Part shown: positions 10,557 through 21,313 of the stretch, one piece after another
How the letters are laid out: each line of letters starts with the position of its first letter
Numbering within the stretch: position 1 is the first letter of the stretch
Source: CAVQBP01 sp963710745
GTDB taxonomy: Bacteria > Bacteroidota > Ignavibacteria > Ignavibacteriales > Ignavibacteriaceae
Assembly (NCBI GenBank): GCA_963710745.1
Contig: CAVQBP010000029.1
Coordinates: forward strand, 186,001 to 250,000
Length of the DNA stretch: 64,000 bases
Direction: 5' to 3'
Position numbers and translations under genes: made by a program
Notes under the pieces: model-generated
What the model was told of the DNA's origin: nothing
The model's database searches: none
Seen by the model: the letters and a program-made list of their open reading frames with translations, nothing else

Positions 10557-12638
10557 ATGACCAAAAATTTTTTACACATAATTATTATTTCCATATTGTC
10601 GGTCAGTTTTAACTATGCACAGGTAAAACCTCCTGCTCCTTGCGGACCTGTTCCAACAACAAATCAATTAAGATGGCAGGAAATGGGGTATTATGCTTTT
10701 GTTCATTTTTCATTAAATACTTATACTAATCAGCCATGGGGATATGGAAATGAAGATATCAACCTGTTTAATCCAAAAAAATTAGATTGTCGTCAATGGG
10801 CCCGCATCTGCAAAGAAGCAGGAATGAAAGGGATCATAATTACAGCAAAGCATCACTGCGGCTTCTGTCTTTGGCCTTCTGAATATACAAGCTATTCAGT
10901 GAAAAATGCCCCTTGGAAAAACGGCAAAGGGGATGTAGTTCGGGAACTTGCCGATGCATGCAAAGAATACGGATTAAAATTAGGAATATATTTATCACCC
11001 TGGGATAGAAACAGTGCTGTTTATGGAAAACCTGAATATATAACTTACTTCCGCAATCAGCTAAGGGAACTTCTCACCAACTATGGTCCTATTTTCGAAG
11101 TCTGGTTTGATGGAGCTAATGGAGGTACAGGTTATTATGGCGGAGCAAATGAAGACCGCAAGATTGATCGTAAAACATATTACGATTGGAAAAATACTTA
11201 CAAACTTGTCCGCAAACTGCAGCCAAATATCGTAATCTGGAATGACGGCGGTGATCGTGCCGACCTGCGATGGGTCGGAACAGAAGCAGGAAATGTCGGC
11301 GCAACAAACTGGAGCTTATTGGACAGTACAGGTGATGTTCCTTACGACATGCTGCATTATGGTGTGGAAAACGGGAATGCATGGGTTCCCGCAGAAGTGA
11401 ATACTTCCATTCGTCCCGAATGGTTTTACCACCCGGGTGAAGATGCCAAGGTTAAAACACTTCCCCAGCTTATGGACATTTACTACAACTCTATTGGTCA
11501 TAATGCTAATTTGCTTCTTAACTTTCCGATTATGCCAAATGGATTGATTAATAAAATAGATGAAAAAGCAGCATTGGAATTTGCCAGAGCAGTTAAAGAA
11601 GCATTTGCTGTAGATCTTGCTGAAAAGAAAAAAGTTACTGCATCCAATGTTCGCGTCAACAGTGAAGATTTTGACGCCGACAAAGCTGTTGATAATGATA
11701 AAAATACTTATTGGGCTACCGATGACAGTGTAACAAAAGCATCTTTAACAATATATCTTGGCAAGCCAACAACGTTTAACCGGTTCCTTGCACAGGAATA
11801 TATACGTTTGGGACAACGCGTGAAAGCTTTTACAATTGAAGCCCTTGTTGACGAAAGCTGGAAAGAAATTGCAGAGGCAACAACTATCGGGTATAAGCGT
11901 ATTCTTCGTTTCCCGAGTGTTACAGCAACAATGGTTCGTTTTAATATTACCGATTCGAAAAGCTGTCCTGTAATTTCAGATATAGGAATCTATGATGCAC
12001 CGCAAATCCTGACATCTCTTTCTGTTATCAGGAACCAAACCGGTGAGATAATCATAACTCCTGCTGATGCTGAATCGGTTGTCTATTATACTTTAGACGG
12101 CAGTGCGCCAACTCCGGACTCGAAAAAATATACAGGACCTTTCCTAACAAAAGGGAAACAGGAAGTACGTGCAATTGCTTACGATTCTGCTTCGGGGAAA
12201 AGCAGTCCTGAATGTCGGGAAAATTTCGACTTGCCGCGGACGGATTGGAAAATTGTTGGTGTTGACGATGCAAAAGCATATGCAATCCTCGATGGGGATC
12301 CATCAACGGCCTGGCATCAGCCAAAAGATAAAAAATTACCAGTTGATTTAGTAATCGATATGGGAAAAGAACAAAATATTTGCGGCTTCAGATACTTTCC
12401 TGATCAAGCTCTATGGGGTCCCGGTATTATTACCAATTACCAATTTTATGTTTCTAGGGACAATCTAAAATGGAAGCTGGCGGATAAAGGAGAATTCTCC
12501 AACATCAAAAATAATCCTTTATGGCAAATCAAAAAGTTTGCAGCTGAAAAAGTACGCTATTTCAAGCTGAGGGCTTTGAGTAATACGGAAGATAACGATA
12601 ACATTGGATATGCTGAAGTGGATGTAATTACAAACTAA
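10557..12638 (+). CDS. GH29 alpha-L-fucosidase with CBM32-like C-terminus
   Basis: Secreted retaining alpha-L-fucosidase. Signal peptide MTKNFLHIIIISILSVSFNYAQ. The GH29 barrel spans about residues 30-350, with WGYGNED, TAKHHCGFCLWPS and nucleophile Asp185 in FEVWFDGANGG, followed by WFYHPGED and NLLLNFPI. Downstream are an F5/8-type (CBM32-like) domain (about 370-480), a chitobiase-type FN3 segment (VVYYTLDGSAPTPDS) and a second discoidin-like domain (AYAILDGDPSTAWHQ). It reads cleanly. It is followed closely by a GH141-like gene, and a deleted copy of this same gene pair survives at 22972-23500. The target may be fucosylated xyloglucan or another hemicellulose side chain. Confidence 0.88.
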   Translation: MTKNFLHIIIISILSVSFNYAQVKPPAPCGPVPTTNQLRWQEMGYYAFVHFSLNTYTNQPWGYGNEDINLFNPKKLDCRQWARICKEAGMKGIIITAKHHCGFCLWPSEYTSYSVKNAPWKNGKGDVVRELADACKEYGLKLGIYLSPWDRNSAVYGKPEYITYFRNQLRELLTNYGPIFEVWFDGANGGTGYYGGANEDRKIDRKTYYDWKNTYKLVRKLQPNIVIWNDGGDRADLRWVGTEAGNVGATNWSLLDSTGDVPYDMLHYGVENGNAWVPAEVNTSIRPEWFYHPGEDAKVKTLPQLMDIYYNSIGHNANLLLNFPIMPNGLINKIDEKAALEFARAVKEAFAVDLAEKKKVTASNVRVNSEDFDADKAVDNDKNTYWATDDSVTKASLTIYLGKPTTFNRFLAQEYIRLGQRVKAFTIEALVDESWKEIAEATTIGYKRILRFPSVTATMVRFNITDSKSCPVISDIGIYDAPQILTSLSVIRNQTGEIIITPADAESVVYYTLDGSAPTPDSKKYTGPFLTKGKQEVRAIAYDSASGKSSPECRENFDLPRTDWKIVGVDDAKAYAILDGDPSTAWHQPKDKKLPVDLVIDMGKEQNICGFRYFPDQALWGPGIITNYQFYVSRDNLKWKLADKGEFSNIKNNPLWQIKKFAAEKVRYFKLRALSNTEDNDNIGYAEVDVITN

Positions 12639-12646
12639 TTGACATT

Positions 12647-15015
12647 TTGGAATTAACTAAAAAAATATTGTGCCTGGTTTTTACTTCAGTTTTACTAGGC
12701 TTGAATGTTCATGCACAAACAAATTTTTATGTCTCTGCAAGCGGTGATGACTCCAACAGCGGAACTTTAAACAAACCGTTTGCGTCATTGAGCAGGGCAT
12801 TGAATGAAGCACGTAAAACATCCGGAACTGTTGTTGTCTATATTTTAACTGGCACATATTACCTTGCCAGGCCAATTATATTTACACCAGCCGATTCAAG
12901 AAAAGAAAACGAATCACTTACCATAATTAATTTTAAAAATCAAAAAGTTACGATTAGCGGATCTGGCAGTGTTAAATCTAAAATGGGAAAAATATAAAGA
13001 TGGAATCTGGCAGGCTAAAGTAGAAAGAGATCTTATATTTGACGAACTAATTGTAAATGGAAAAATGCAGCGGATGGCTCGCTATCCAAACTACGATTCA
13101 ACAGCACGTTTCCTCGGTGGAACAGCAGCTGATGCTGTTAGTAAAGAGACGCGCTGCCCGTTGGAAATCCCCCTCGGGAGGATATATACATGCACTCCAT
13201 CCTTTCGAATGGGGCGACGTTCACTATGTAATTGCAGGGAAAAACAAAAATGGTGGACTTACCTATGAAGGCGGCTGGCAGAACAACCGTCCGATGGGAA
13301 TGCACAAAAAGTACCGTTTTGTTGAAAATATTTTTGAAGAATTAGATACAGTGAATGAGTGGTTTTACAATAAAAAAACCAAAATTTTATATTACTTTCC
13401 TCCAAAAGATCTGAATTTAAAAACAGCAAAATTTGAAACTCCGCAAATAGCTCAATTAATTGGATTTAAAGGCACTGAAATAAATCCTATTAAAAATATC
13501 ACTATTAAAGGATTTACACTTACTCAAACCCTTCGCACTTTCATGCAGAATAAAGAACCGCTGCTGCGCAGCGATTGGACTATTTATCGCGGCGGGGCTG
13601 TTTTTTACAACGGTGCAGTAAATTGCTCTCTTAAAAATTGTACTCTATTTAATCTTGGCGGCAATGCAGTTTTCTTTAACAACTATAACCGTAATTGTGA
13701 AGTGTCGGGATGCTTGATTTCTGAAATCGGTGCGAGCGCTGTATGTTTTGTCGGTGATCCTAATGCAGTACGATCACCGAGTTTTAAGTATGGCGATTCC
13801 GTTCCTCTTTCCAAGCTGGATCGCACTCCCGGTCCTAAAACAAATAACTATCCTGCACAATGTAAGGTTTATGATAACCTGATGTTTGATTTGGGCTTGG
13901 TTGAAAAACAATCAGCCGGTGTTGAATTGTCAATGTGCCAGAGTATTATTGTAAGTCATAATACAATTTATGATGTCCCCCGTGCAGGGATAAATGTCAG
14001 TGAAGGAACATGGGGCGGTCATATCATTGAATTCAACGATGTATTTAATACTGTAAAAGAAAGCGGAGATCACGGCTCGTTCAATTCATGGGGCCGCGAC
14101 CGCTACTGGAGTTCGAATAAAACAACGCTTGACTCGATTGTAGAACACAACTTTAACCTTGCTTTACTTGACGTGGTTAAACCTGTTATCATTCATAATA
14201 ACCGGATGCGCTGCGATCATGGCTGGGATATAGATTTGGATGACGGTTCGAGCAATTACGAAATTTATAATAACCTTTGTTTGAACGGCGGTATAAAACT
14301 TCGCGAAGGTATAAACCGGATAGTTGAAAATAATATCATGATTAACAATTCGTTCCATCCGCATGTTTGGTTCAAAAACAGCAACGACATTTTCAGGAAT
14401 AATATTGTTTCAACGGAATATATGCCCATCGGGATTAAAGCTTGGGGTAAAGAAGTTGATTACAATGTTTTTCCCGATTCAATCTCTCTCGGCCAAGCAC
14501 AAAGTAGTGGAACAGATAAACATTCTGTATATGGAAAATTAGACTTTGTAAATCCGAAAGCCGGAGATTTTCGATTGAAAAAAGGTTCGATTGCTTTCTC
14601 AGTTGGTTTCAAAAATTTTGCAATGGATAATTTCGGAGTTATTTCTCCAGGCTTGAAATCGATATCTAAAAAAGTTCCTATCCCTGCTCTCATTGTCTTG
14701 GACAAAGTGAGCAATGATGAAATTATCAATTTGATGGGAGCTAAATTAAAGAACCTTAAAACACTTGACGAACAATCCGCGACCGGTATGGACAGCACAA
14801 GAGGTGTATTTGTTGTTGATGTTGCAGCGGGATCAAACGCTTCCGAATTTTTACAGAATAATGACGTAATACTTTCGTTCAATAATAAACCAACCAATAA
14901 TCTGCGCGACTTACTCGAAGCCCGTATGTCGGTAATAGGTACAAATATAGAAATTGTAATTTTCAGAAATCAAAAGGTTATAAAAAAAATAATTGTACTT
15001 GGAGAAAGCAAATGA
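12647..15015 (+). CDS. GH141-like right-handed beta-helix protein with C-terminal PDZ domain (two frameshifts)
   Basis: The N-terminus has the layout of GH141 (fucosidase/xylanase, parallel beta-helix): signal sequence, NFYVSASGDDSNSGTLNKPF, VVVYILTGTYYLARPIIFTPADS. Later come GGYIHALHPFEWGDVHY, then asparagine-rich helix coils (SLKNCTLFNLGGNAVFFNN, IIEFNDVFNTVKESGDHGSFNSWGRD). The last 90 residues or so are a PDZ domain (GVFVVDVAAGSNASEFLQNNDVILSFNNKP). Homology needs a frame change near 12980 (A-rich run) and near 13148 (SKE to RAARWKS). No ATG is seen at the 5' end; TTG 12647 or ATT 12644 would serve, or the ATG was lost to an indel. Its stop overlaps the next start (ATGA at 15012), implying translational coupling to GH97. 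A secreted hydrolase with a PDZ tail is uncommon. Confidence 0.7.
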
Positions 15016-16934
15016 AAATTAAAGCTATGATTAAAATTATCTTACTTGTTTGTTCCCTTTTAAGCTCTCTTTCTTTAAAAGCGCAGGATATTGTATCACC
15101 CAACAAAAAAATAAAAGTAGAAGTTTCTGAAAATGCTTCAGGTCAAGTATTATTGAGTATTATGTATAACAATGGCCTAAAGTATGTTGAAGTATTGCCG
15201 GATTCACCTTTAGGTATAACCCGCAAAGACCAGCAATTTGTTGATAACCTAAGTATTGTTAAGGAATCCGAACCAAAACAAATACACGATAAATACCAGA
15301 TGATTACAGGCAAGCGAAAGAACTGTGAGAATTTTGGAACGGAAAAAAAACTCAGCTATAAAAATTCCAACAACCAACCTTTGGATATTGTTTTTAGGGC
15401 ATATAATGACGGTGTTGCTTTCCGTTATGATTTTCCTAACCAGGGAGATACGGTAAACATTACAAGTGAAGCAACAGCTTATATCTTACCGGATAGTACA
15501 TGCCGGTGGATGCAGCCTTACAGTATTGCGTATGAAGATTTCTTCCCGTTTAGCAAAACCGGAATTGGCAAAAATAAGAAACAAGAATGGGGTCTCCCGG
15601 CATTATTCAAAGTAAATGACGAACCCATCTGGACGTTAATTTCAGAAGCTAATATCACAGAAAATAATTGTGCAACTTTTTTATGCAATCTTGATATTGC
15701 TAATGAATACAAAGTAACATATCCTTCTGTGAGAAAAGATTTTCCACAAGTTGGAGTTGTGTCCTCATTGCCTTGGAGTTCGCAATGGCATGTACTCATA
15801 ATAGGAAAATTGTCCGATATAGTTGAATCGACTTTAATTACCGATGTCAGTGAATCAAATAAATTGAAAAGCACTAACTGGATAAAACCCGGACCAGTAT
15901 CATGGATTTACTGGGCTAACAACCATGGCTCAAAAGATTATCAAAAAGTTGTTCAATATGTAGATTTAGCTGTTGCAATGAACTGGCCTCACGTACTTAT
16001 TGATTGGGAATGGGATGTAATGACCAACGGCGGAGATATTATCGATGCAGTTAATTATGCAAATGGTAAAGGAATAAAACCGCTTCTGTGGTATAATTCA
16101 GGAACGGTCTGGCTTGGAGCAACACCTGCAGACCGCTTATTAACACATGAAAAACGTGAGAAGGAATTTACATGGCTCAATAAAATCGGTGTGTACGGAA
16201 TAAAAGTAGACTTCTTTGCCGGCGATCAGCAGGATATGATGAAATACTATATCGATATTTTGAAAGATGCAGCTGAACACCATTTAATGGTAAATTTTCA
16301 TGGCGCTACTATCCCCCGCGGCTGGTCAAGAACTTATCCTAACTTAATGACGATGGAAGCAGTGTACGGAGCTGAATGGTATAATAATCGGCCAACACTG
16401 ACAAAGAAAGCAGCCGGCCATAATACAACACTTCCTTTCACGCGTAATGTTATCGGTTCTATGGATTACACACCTGTTACATTTTCGAATTCGCAGCACC
16501 CGCATATTACTACTTATTCCCATGAATTAGCTCTGTCGGTGGTATTTGAATCGGGCCTGCAGCATTTTGCAGATCGGCCTTCTGCTTATGAATCATTGCC
16601 GGATGAACCAAAAGATTTTTTGAAGCATGTTCCCGTTGCATGGGATAATACAAAACTGATTGACGGTTACCCTGGTGAAAAAGTTGTAATTGCCAGAAAG
16701 AAAGGAAACCAATGGTATATCGGCGGCTTGAATGGAAAAGACAGCGCACAGACTTTAAAAGTAAATTTTGATTTTCTCGGAAGCGGAAATTATAATTTAC
16801 AACTCATAAAAGACGGAAATAATGAAAAGTCTTTTTCTTATGATTCATTAAACATTACTAATGGAGATGCTATAAAAGTTGATTGTCTTCCAAGAGGAGG
16901 TTTTGCCGGGATTTTAACAGCACAAAACAAATAG
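15012..16934 (+). CDS. GH97 alpha-galactosidase/glucosidase-like enzyme
   Basis: Secreted (signal MKIKAMIKIILLVCSLLSSLSLKAQ) GH97 protein of 640 aa with the usual three parts: N-terminal beta-sandwich (to about residue 280), (beta/alpha)8 barrel (WIYWANNHGSKDY, VLIDWEWD, KPLLWYNSG, YGIKVDFFAGDQQ, MVNFHGATIPRGW, MEAVYGAEW) and C-terminal beta domain. An Asp (residue 400) in KVDFF at the nucleophile position of the retaining alpha-galactosidase branch suggests a retaining alpha-galactosidase rather than an inverting SusB-type glucosidase; this is inferred from that single residue. The start overlaps the preceding stop by four bases. Probable role: removal of alpha-galactosyl decorations. Confidence 0.85.
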   Translation: MKIKAMIKIILLVCSLLSSLSLKAQDIVSPNKKIKVEVSENASGQVLLSIMYNNGLKYVEVLPDSPLGITRKDQQFVDNLSIVKESEPKQIHDKYQMITGKRKNCENFGTEKKLSYKNSNNQPLDIVFRAYNDGVAFRYDFPNQGDTVNITSEATAYILPDSTCRWMQPYSIAYEDFFPFSKTGIGKNKKQEWGLPALFKVNDEPIWTLISEANITENNCATFLCNLDIANEYKVTYPSVRKDFPQVGVVSSLPWSSQWHVLIIGKLSDIVESTLITDVSESNKLKSTNWIKPGPVSWIYWANNHGSKDYQKVVQYVDLAVAMNWPHVLIDWEWDVMTNGGDIIDAVNYANGKGIKPLLWYNSGTVWLGATPADRLLTHEKREKEFTWLNKIGVYGIKVDFFAGDQQDMMKYYIDILKDAAEHHLMVNFHGATIPRGWSRTYPNLMTMEAVYGAEWYNNRPTLTKKAAGHNTTLPFTRNVIGSMDYTPVTFSNSQHPHITTYSHELALSVVFESGLQHFADRPSAYESLPDEPKDFLKHVPVAWDNTKLIDGYPGEKVVIARKKGNQWYIGGLNGKDSAQTLKVNFDFLGSGNYNLQLIKDGNNEKSFSYDSLNITNGDAIKVDCLPRGGFAGILTAQNK

Positions 16935-16990
16935 AAATATTAGTAATTGCATTTAAAACTACAAGATATAAAATCAACTTAGGAGTATTT

Positions 16991-17584
16991 ATGAATAGAA
17001 AAAAATTTCTAAAATGCTCATGCGGATTAGGAATAGGCTCATGTTTTGGTTTCGGCATGATTGCAAATGAAAAGCTGTTTGCATCAGTCGATCAAAACCC
17101 GGATCCTGATAAAGGAACACCGGTAATCCCTGCTGACTCAAGGCAGGTACAAAACGTTTTGTCTTATATTGATTCTTCTATGGATGAACAAACTAAAAAA
17201 ACAATATTTGACAGATTGGGATATGAACATACAACCGGTACAGGTTTTAAGAATTGGATTAATGGTTATAAGAAAAATTTGAAAGATTATTTTGAGGGGG
17301 TAAACTCAAATAAAGATTCTTACTGGGAGAAGATTGAATATCTACCCGAAACTTCGGCAATAAGAATCACCGGTAAAGAAGTAGATAAGTGCGCTTGTCC
17401 GTATGCACAGCATGATAATCCGCCGAAAGCACTTTGCAACTATTGCTGCATAAATTTTCAGGCAAGCATGTTTGAAATGCTTCTTGATAAGCCGGTAAAA
17501 AAAGTTGAGCTTACCGAAAGCTATTTGCTGGGTGGAAACAGGTGCAGCTCAATTGTATATATTGACGGATCTTTAGAGTTTTAA
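16991..17584 (+). CDS. Small Cys-rich protein, ATC-hydrolase/DUF6144-like
   Basis: ATG 16991 is preceded by AGGAGT at good spacing; an upstream in-frame start inside the GH97 end is unlikely. The 197-residue product starts MNRKKFLKCSCGLGIGSCFG, a Tat-like or exported leader that lacks a true twin Arg. Its core has CACPYAQHDNPPKALCNYCCINFQASMFEMLLDKPV and then LLGGNRCSSIVYI. That order (cysteines, a helix, then GG-x-RC-x-x-I) recalls the L-2-amino-thiazoline-4-carboxylate hydrolase / V4R-like fold. Nothing ties it to carbohydrate chemistry. Six clustered cysteines suggest metal or thiol binding. Function is not assigned; the family link is tentative. Confidence 0.5.
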   Translation: MNRKKFLKCSCGLGIGSCFGFGMIANEKLFASVDQNPDPDKGTPVIPADSRQVQNVLSYIDSSMDEQTKKTIFDRLGYEHTTGTGFKNWINGYKKNLKDYFEGVNSNKDSYWEKIEYLPETSAIRITGKEVDKCACPYAQHDNPPKALCNYCCINFQASMFEMLLDKPVKKVELTESYLLGGNRCSSIVYIDGSLEF

Positions 17585-17779
17585 AACAATAAAAATATGA
17601 ACGTAATTTGATTCTTTAGAGAAAATACAATCTCTGATGATTTTAATTAACTAAAAGTTTTAACGATGAAATTTCTTTTATCTCTTTTTCTTATAATTGA
17701 GTGATAATTTATGTAAATTAATAATTCGGGGTAATTAATATCTAACGAAAATTTTATCGAATAATATTTTTAAGTTCTA
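17585..17779. other. Intergenic stretch without recognised gene
   Basis: AT-rich sequence after the Cys-rich gene. I see no start with a ribosome-binding site, no hairpin followed by T residues and no recognisable homology until the GH115 scrap begins near 17780. Confidence 0.5.
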
Positions 17780-18026
17780 ATATGATAATATCGTTAACGA
17801 TCAACTAATCTGGAAAAACAATTACTCGAAAATGTATCCGGCTGGTGCGGCCAGAATTATTGAAACGGAAACAATACTTCCACTGGCAAAAACGACAGAC
17901 GGAATGTATGAATTAAGAATCAAACAATTGGATCCCGGGGTTGTTTTTGAGAAAGTGATAATTGACGACAGGGGTTATGAAAATACTTGTCTCAAAATGC
18001 ATGAAAGTCCGTATCAAAGACATTAA
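17780..18026 (+). pseudogene. C-terminal remnant of a GH115 alpha-glucuronidase
   Basis: The frame reads IVNDQLIWKNNYSK, then IIETETILPLAKTTDGMYELRIKQLDPGVVFEKVIIDDRGYENTCLKMHESP. The DPGVVxxKIxID ending and the P-ES close are typical of the extreme C-terminus of GH115 xylan alpha-1,2-glucuronidases. The rest of the gene (about 850 residues) is missing. A frameshifted but nearly full GH115 gene lies at the other end of the window (61274 onward), so this is a second, deleted paralogue. It has no start signal of its own. Confidence 0.6.
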
Positions 18027-18057
18027 AATTCTTTATAGAATCTGAGAATATAATAAT

Positions 18058-18575
18058 GAAAAGAAAATGGATTTTATTTTGGAGCACAGTAATCTTTACC
18101 TCAGCCTGTTTCGGGCAGATGAAGACAGATACTGTTTCAAATAATAATGAACCGGATCATGAATTTTGTTATACCGATCTGATTACCAGGGACCCTTTGG
18201 ATTCGGATTAAGCTATACAACTTTCTCGATCGGGATGCTCAATTTAGTAAAACAAGAATTCAAGCTGCAGATAATATTGAAATGACAATACCGGTTTCGA
18301 ATACAGGTAAACGGGGCGCGACTGAAATTGTTCAGGTTTATGTTCATAAGGTTAATGATACTGATGGTCCATTGAAAACTTTAAGAGGATTCAGGAGAGT
18401 GAATGTTGCACCGGGAAGTTCAGAACCGGCAGTTATTGATCTTCCGTATTCATCATTTGAATTTTTCAACAGGAACAGCGGGAAAACAGAAGTTACACCC
18501 GGAGAATATGAAGTATTGTACGGTAAAAATTCTGATTCTAAGGATTTGAAGACTGCAAAGATTATTATTGATTAA
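18058..18575 (+). pseudogene. Internally deleted GH3: signal peptide joined to C-terminal domain
   Basis: ATG 18058 opens a signal peptide (MKRKWILFWSTVIFTSACFGQ). About 27 codons later the sequence jumps to the end of a GH3 enzyme: in another frame it reads PFGFGLSYTTFS, the hallmark just before the Fn3-like domain, then NIEMTIPVSNTGKRGATEIVQVYVHKV...LKTLRGFRRVNV, the GH3 C-terminal Fn3-like domain. The two catalytic domains (about 600 residues) are gone, and a further frame slip lies near 18205. I interpret this as a large internal deletion in a former beta-xylosidase/beta-glucosidase gene. A short secreted Fn3 protein is possible but not favoured. Confidence 0.65.
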
Positions 18576-18621
18576 TTAAACTGCAAATATTTTATGTCCA
18601 TTTTATAATAAATTTAACAAT

Positions 18622-21254
18622 ATGATGATCGGTAACCAGATGAAATTCAGGTACTTATTTTTAATTTATTTTTTGCCATTCTTTTGCTTCGGACAAACAG
18701 TTCAAAGTTTCAAACAAGACGGGGATGGTGTAGATATTATTTTGCCGGAGGGTACGCTGAACATTTCTCCTATAGCGAAAGACGCCGTTAGGATAAAATT
18801 TTATAAGAATATAAAAGATAAAGTACCGGAGTTCATTTTTATTTCAAATGAAACAACTCAAAAACTAAAGGTAACCGAATCATCTTCAAAATTGGAATTA
18901 AAAGGGGAAAAAATTATTGTTGATGTAGATAAGCATACAGGTAAATTATCTTTTTTAAATTCCGCAGGGGAAGTATTTCTACAGGAAAAAGCCGGCTCAA
19001 GAAAATTAATCCCGGGTTCTGTTATGGGAGAATCGTGCTATACAGCAGAACAAAGTTTTAAATCTCCTGATGATGAATATCTTTTCGGATTGGGCCAGTT
19101 CCAGGATGGTCATTATAATTTAAAGAATATCACCCGGCGTTTAACACAGGTCAATTCTCAAATTTCGCTCCCCTTTATTTATTCAAGCAAAGGATACGGG
19201 CTGCTATGGCATCAATACGGTCTTACAGATTTTAATCCGGCTGATAATTTTATTAAACTTAAAAAGCATGAACAATCAGGTTCGGCGAATAATCAGGAAA
19301 TTGAAGTAACAACTACATCCGGTGCACAAAAAGTATCTCAGCATCAATCACTCTATACGGGAAAATTTAATGTTCCTGAAAACGGAGTTTATTCAGTATT
19401 TCTAAATTTAGGTGATATGGATAACCGTCAGTATGTTGTAATCGATGGTAAACCATATATAGACATTAGCAATTTTTGGCTTCCGCCAACTGCAGATGCA
19501 TTAATTCAATTAAAAGCAGGAGAACATAATGTTCAAGTAGTTTGTAAATCAAGCAACATTCCACAATTATCATGGAAACCTGCAGGTGATGAGACAACTT
19601 TCCGTTCTCCAGATGCTAAGATGCTTGACTATGTTGTATTTTACGGTCCTTCCGCAGATAGTGTAATTGCAGCATACCGAAATCTCTCGGGCAATGTTCC
19701 TATGCTGCCTCGCTGGGCTTATGGTTTCTGGCAATGCCGTGAACGCTATACATCTGGTAATCAATTAGTGGAAACTGTAAAAGAATTTCGTAAAAGAAAT
19801 ATCCCAATGGATGTTATTGTGCAGGACTGGCAATACTGGGGAAATAACGGCTGGGGCGTACCTGAGTTTGATAGCATCAATTATTCGAATCCGTCAGGTT
19901 TTATAAAAGAAATTCATGATTTGAATGCACATTTTAATATTTCAATCTGGTCAAATCCTGATAGTAATTCTGCAATTGGGAAAGAGTTTAAAGCAAAGGG
20001 TATGTTTATACCCGGTTCAAAGTGGCTGGATTATTTCGATCCTCTTACAAGAGAAGCATACTGGAATACGCTAAATAAAAATTTATTTTCTTATGGAGTT
20101 GATTCCTGGTGGATGGATGCAACTGAACCCGAAAACGATGCACTGCATGGTCACAAAAACATATATCGGATTAGGGAGATTTTTACCGTCTTACTTATCC
20201 GTTGTTTGTTAGCAGGGCAGTGTATGAAGGTCAGAGAAAAACCACGTTGGAAAAAAGAGTTTGTATTTTAACAAGGTCAGCATTTCTCGGGCAGCAAAGA
20301 TATGGTACTATTAACTGGTCGGGTGATATCGGCGGAACATGGGATTCTTTTCAAAGACAAATTGTTGCGGGACTAAACTATACAATTACTGGCTTTCCTT
20401 ACTGGACAACGGATATCGGCGGATTTTTCAGACCGGGAAAATCTCAATACACTAATGAAAATTACCAGGAGTTACTTATCCGCTGGTATCAATGGGGAAC
20501 ATTTAATCCAATTTTCCGTATTCACGGCTTTCAGTCGAAAACAGAACCATGGAATTACGGCAGCGAAGTTCAAAATGATATGCATAAAATGTTAAACCTG
20601 CGGTATCGATTATTGCCTTACATTTATTCTGAAGCATGGCAGATTACAAAAAACGGTTCAACTATGATGCGCCCACTGGTAATGGATTTTAATGGAGATA
20701 CAACTTCATTAAATCGACCCTTTGAATATATGTTCGGAAAATCAATTCTTGTTGCTCCTGTAACTGAACCAAAAGTAAGTGAAAGAGAAGTGTATTTACC
20801 TGAAGCTGTTGACTGGTACAACTTCTGGACAGGTGAAAATGTTAAAGGCGGGCAAACAATAAAAACTGAAGCGCCGCTGGATAAAATTCCACTCTATATA
20901 AAAGCCGGAGCAATAATTCCAATGGGACCAATAATGCAGTATGCAACTGAAAAAAATGATCCCGTTGAAATAAGAATTTATCCTGGTGCGGACTGTACGT
21001 TTACTTTGTATGAAGATGAAAATGATAATTATGATTACGAAAAAGGTAAATACTCAACAATTATTTTTAATTGGGATGATAAAAACAAAACATTAACAAT
21101 TGGTGACAGAAAAGGTTCTTTCCCCGGAATGCTCAGTGAACATAAATTTAATATTATAATGGTTAATAAAAACAATGGTGTAGGAATTGACAATATGAAA
21201 AAATTTAATAAAGAGATTAAATACGCCGGTAAGAAAATGGTAGTTAAATTATAA
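18622..21254 (+). CDS. GH31 alpha-xylosidase/alpha-glucosidase with PA14 insert (frameshifted)
   Basis: Secreted GH31 enzyme. Signal peptide ...FLIYFLPFFCFGQ; ATG 18622 or the in-frame ATG 18640 may start it. An N-terminal beta-sandwich (FGLGQFQDGHYN) is followed by an inserted PA14-like domain (about residues 225-340: HQSLYTGKFNVPENGVYSVF). The barrel carries nucleophile Asp499 in WWMDATEPE and acid/base Asp in WSGDIGGTWDSF (codon near 20324). C-terminal beta domains follow (KSILVAPVTEP, YIKAGAIIPMGP). The frame breaks near 20165-20200 (HGHKN then DFYRLTYPLFVSRAVYEGQ), needing one or two indels. PA14-containing GH31 enzymes from hemicellulose loci are often alpha-xylosidases, so xyloglucan side chains are a plausible substrate. 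Confidence 0.82.
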
Positions 21255-21313
21255 TAATTCTTCTCGATTTTTTTATAGTCGTTTAAGCTGACTAATTATC
21301 AAGGTTGATTAAT

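Noticed and set aside
16883..16990. Longer start for the Cys-rich protein inside the GH97 end
   Set aside because: AGGAGT just before ATG 16991 and the leader beginning MNRKKFLK make 16991 the clear start.
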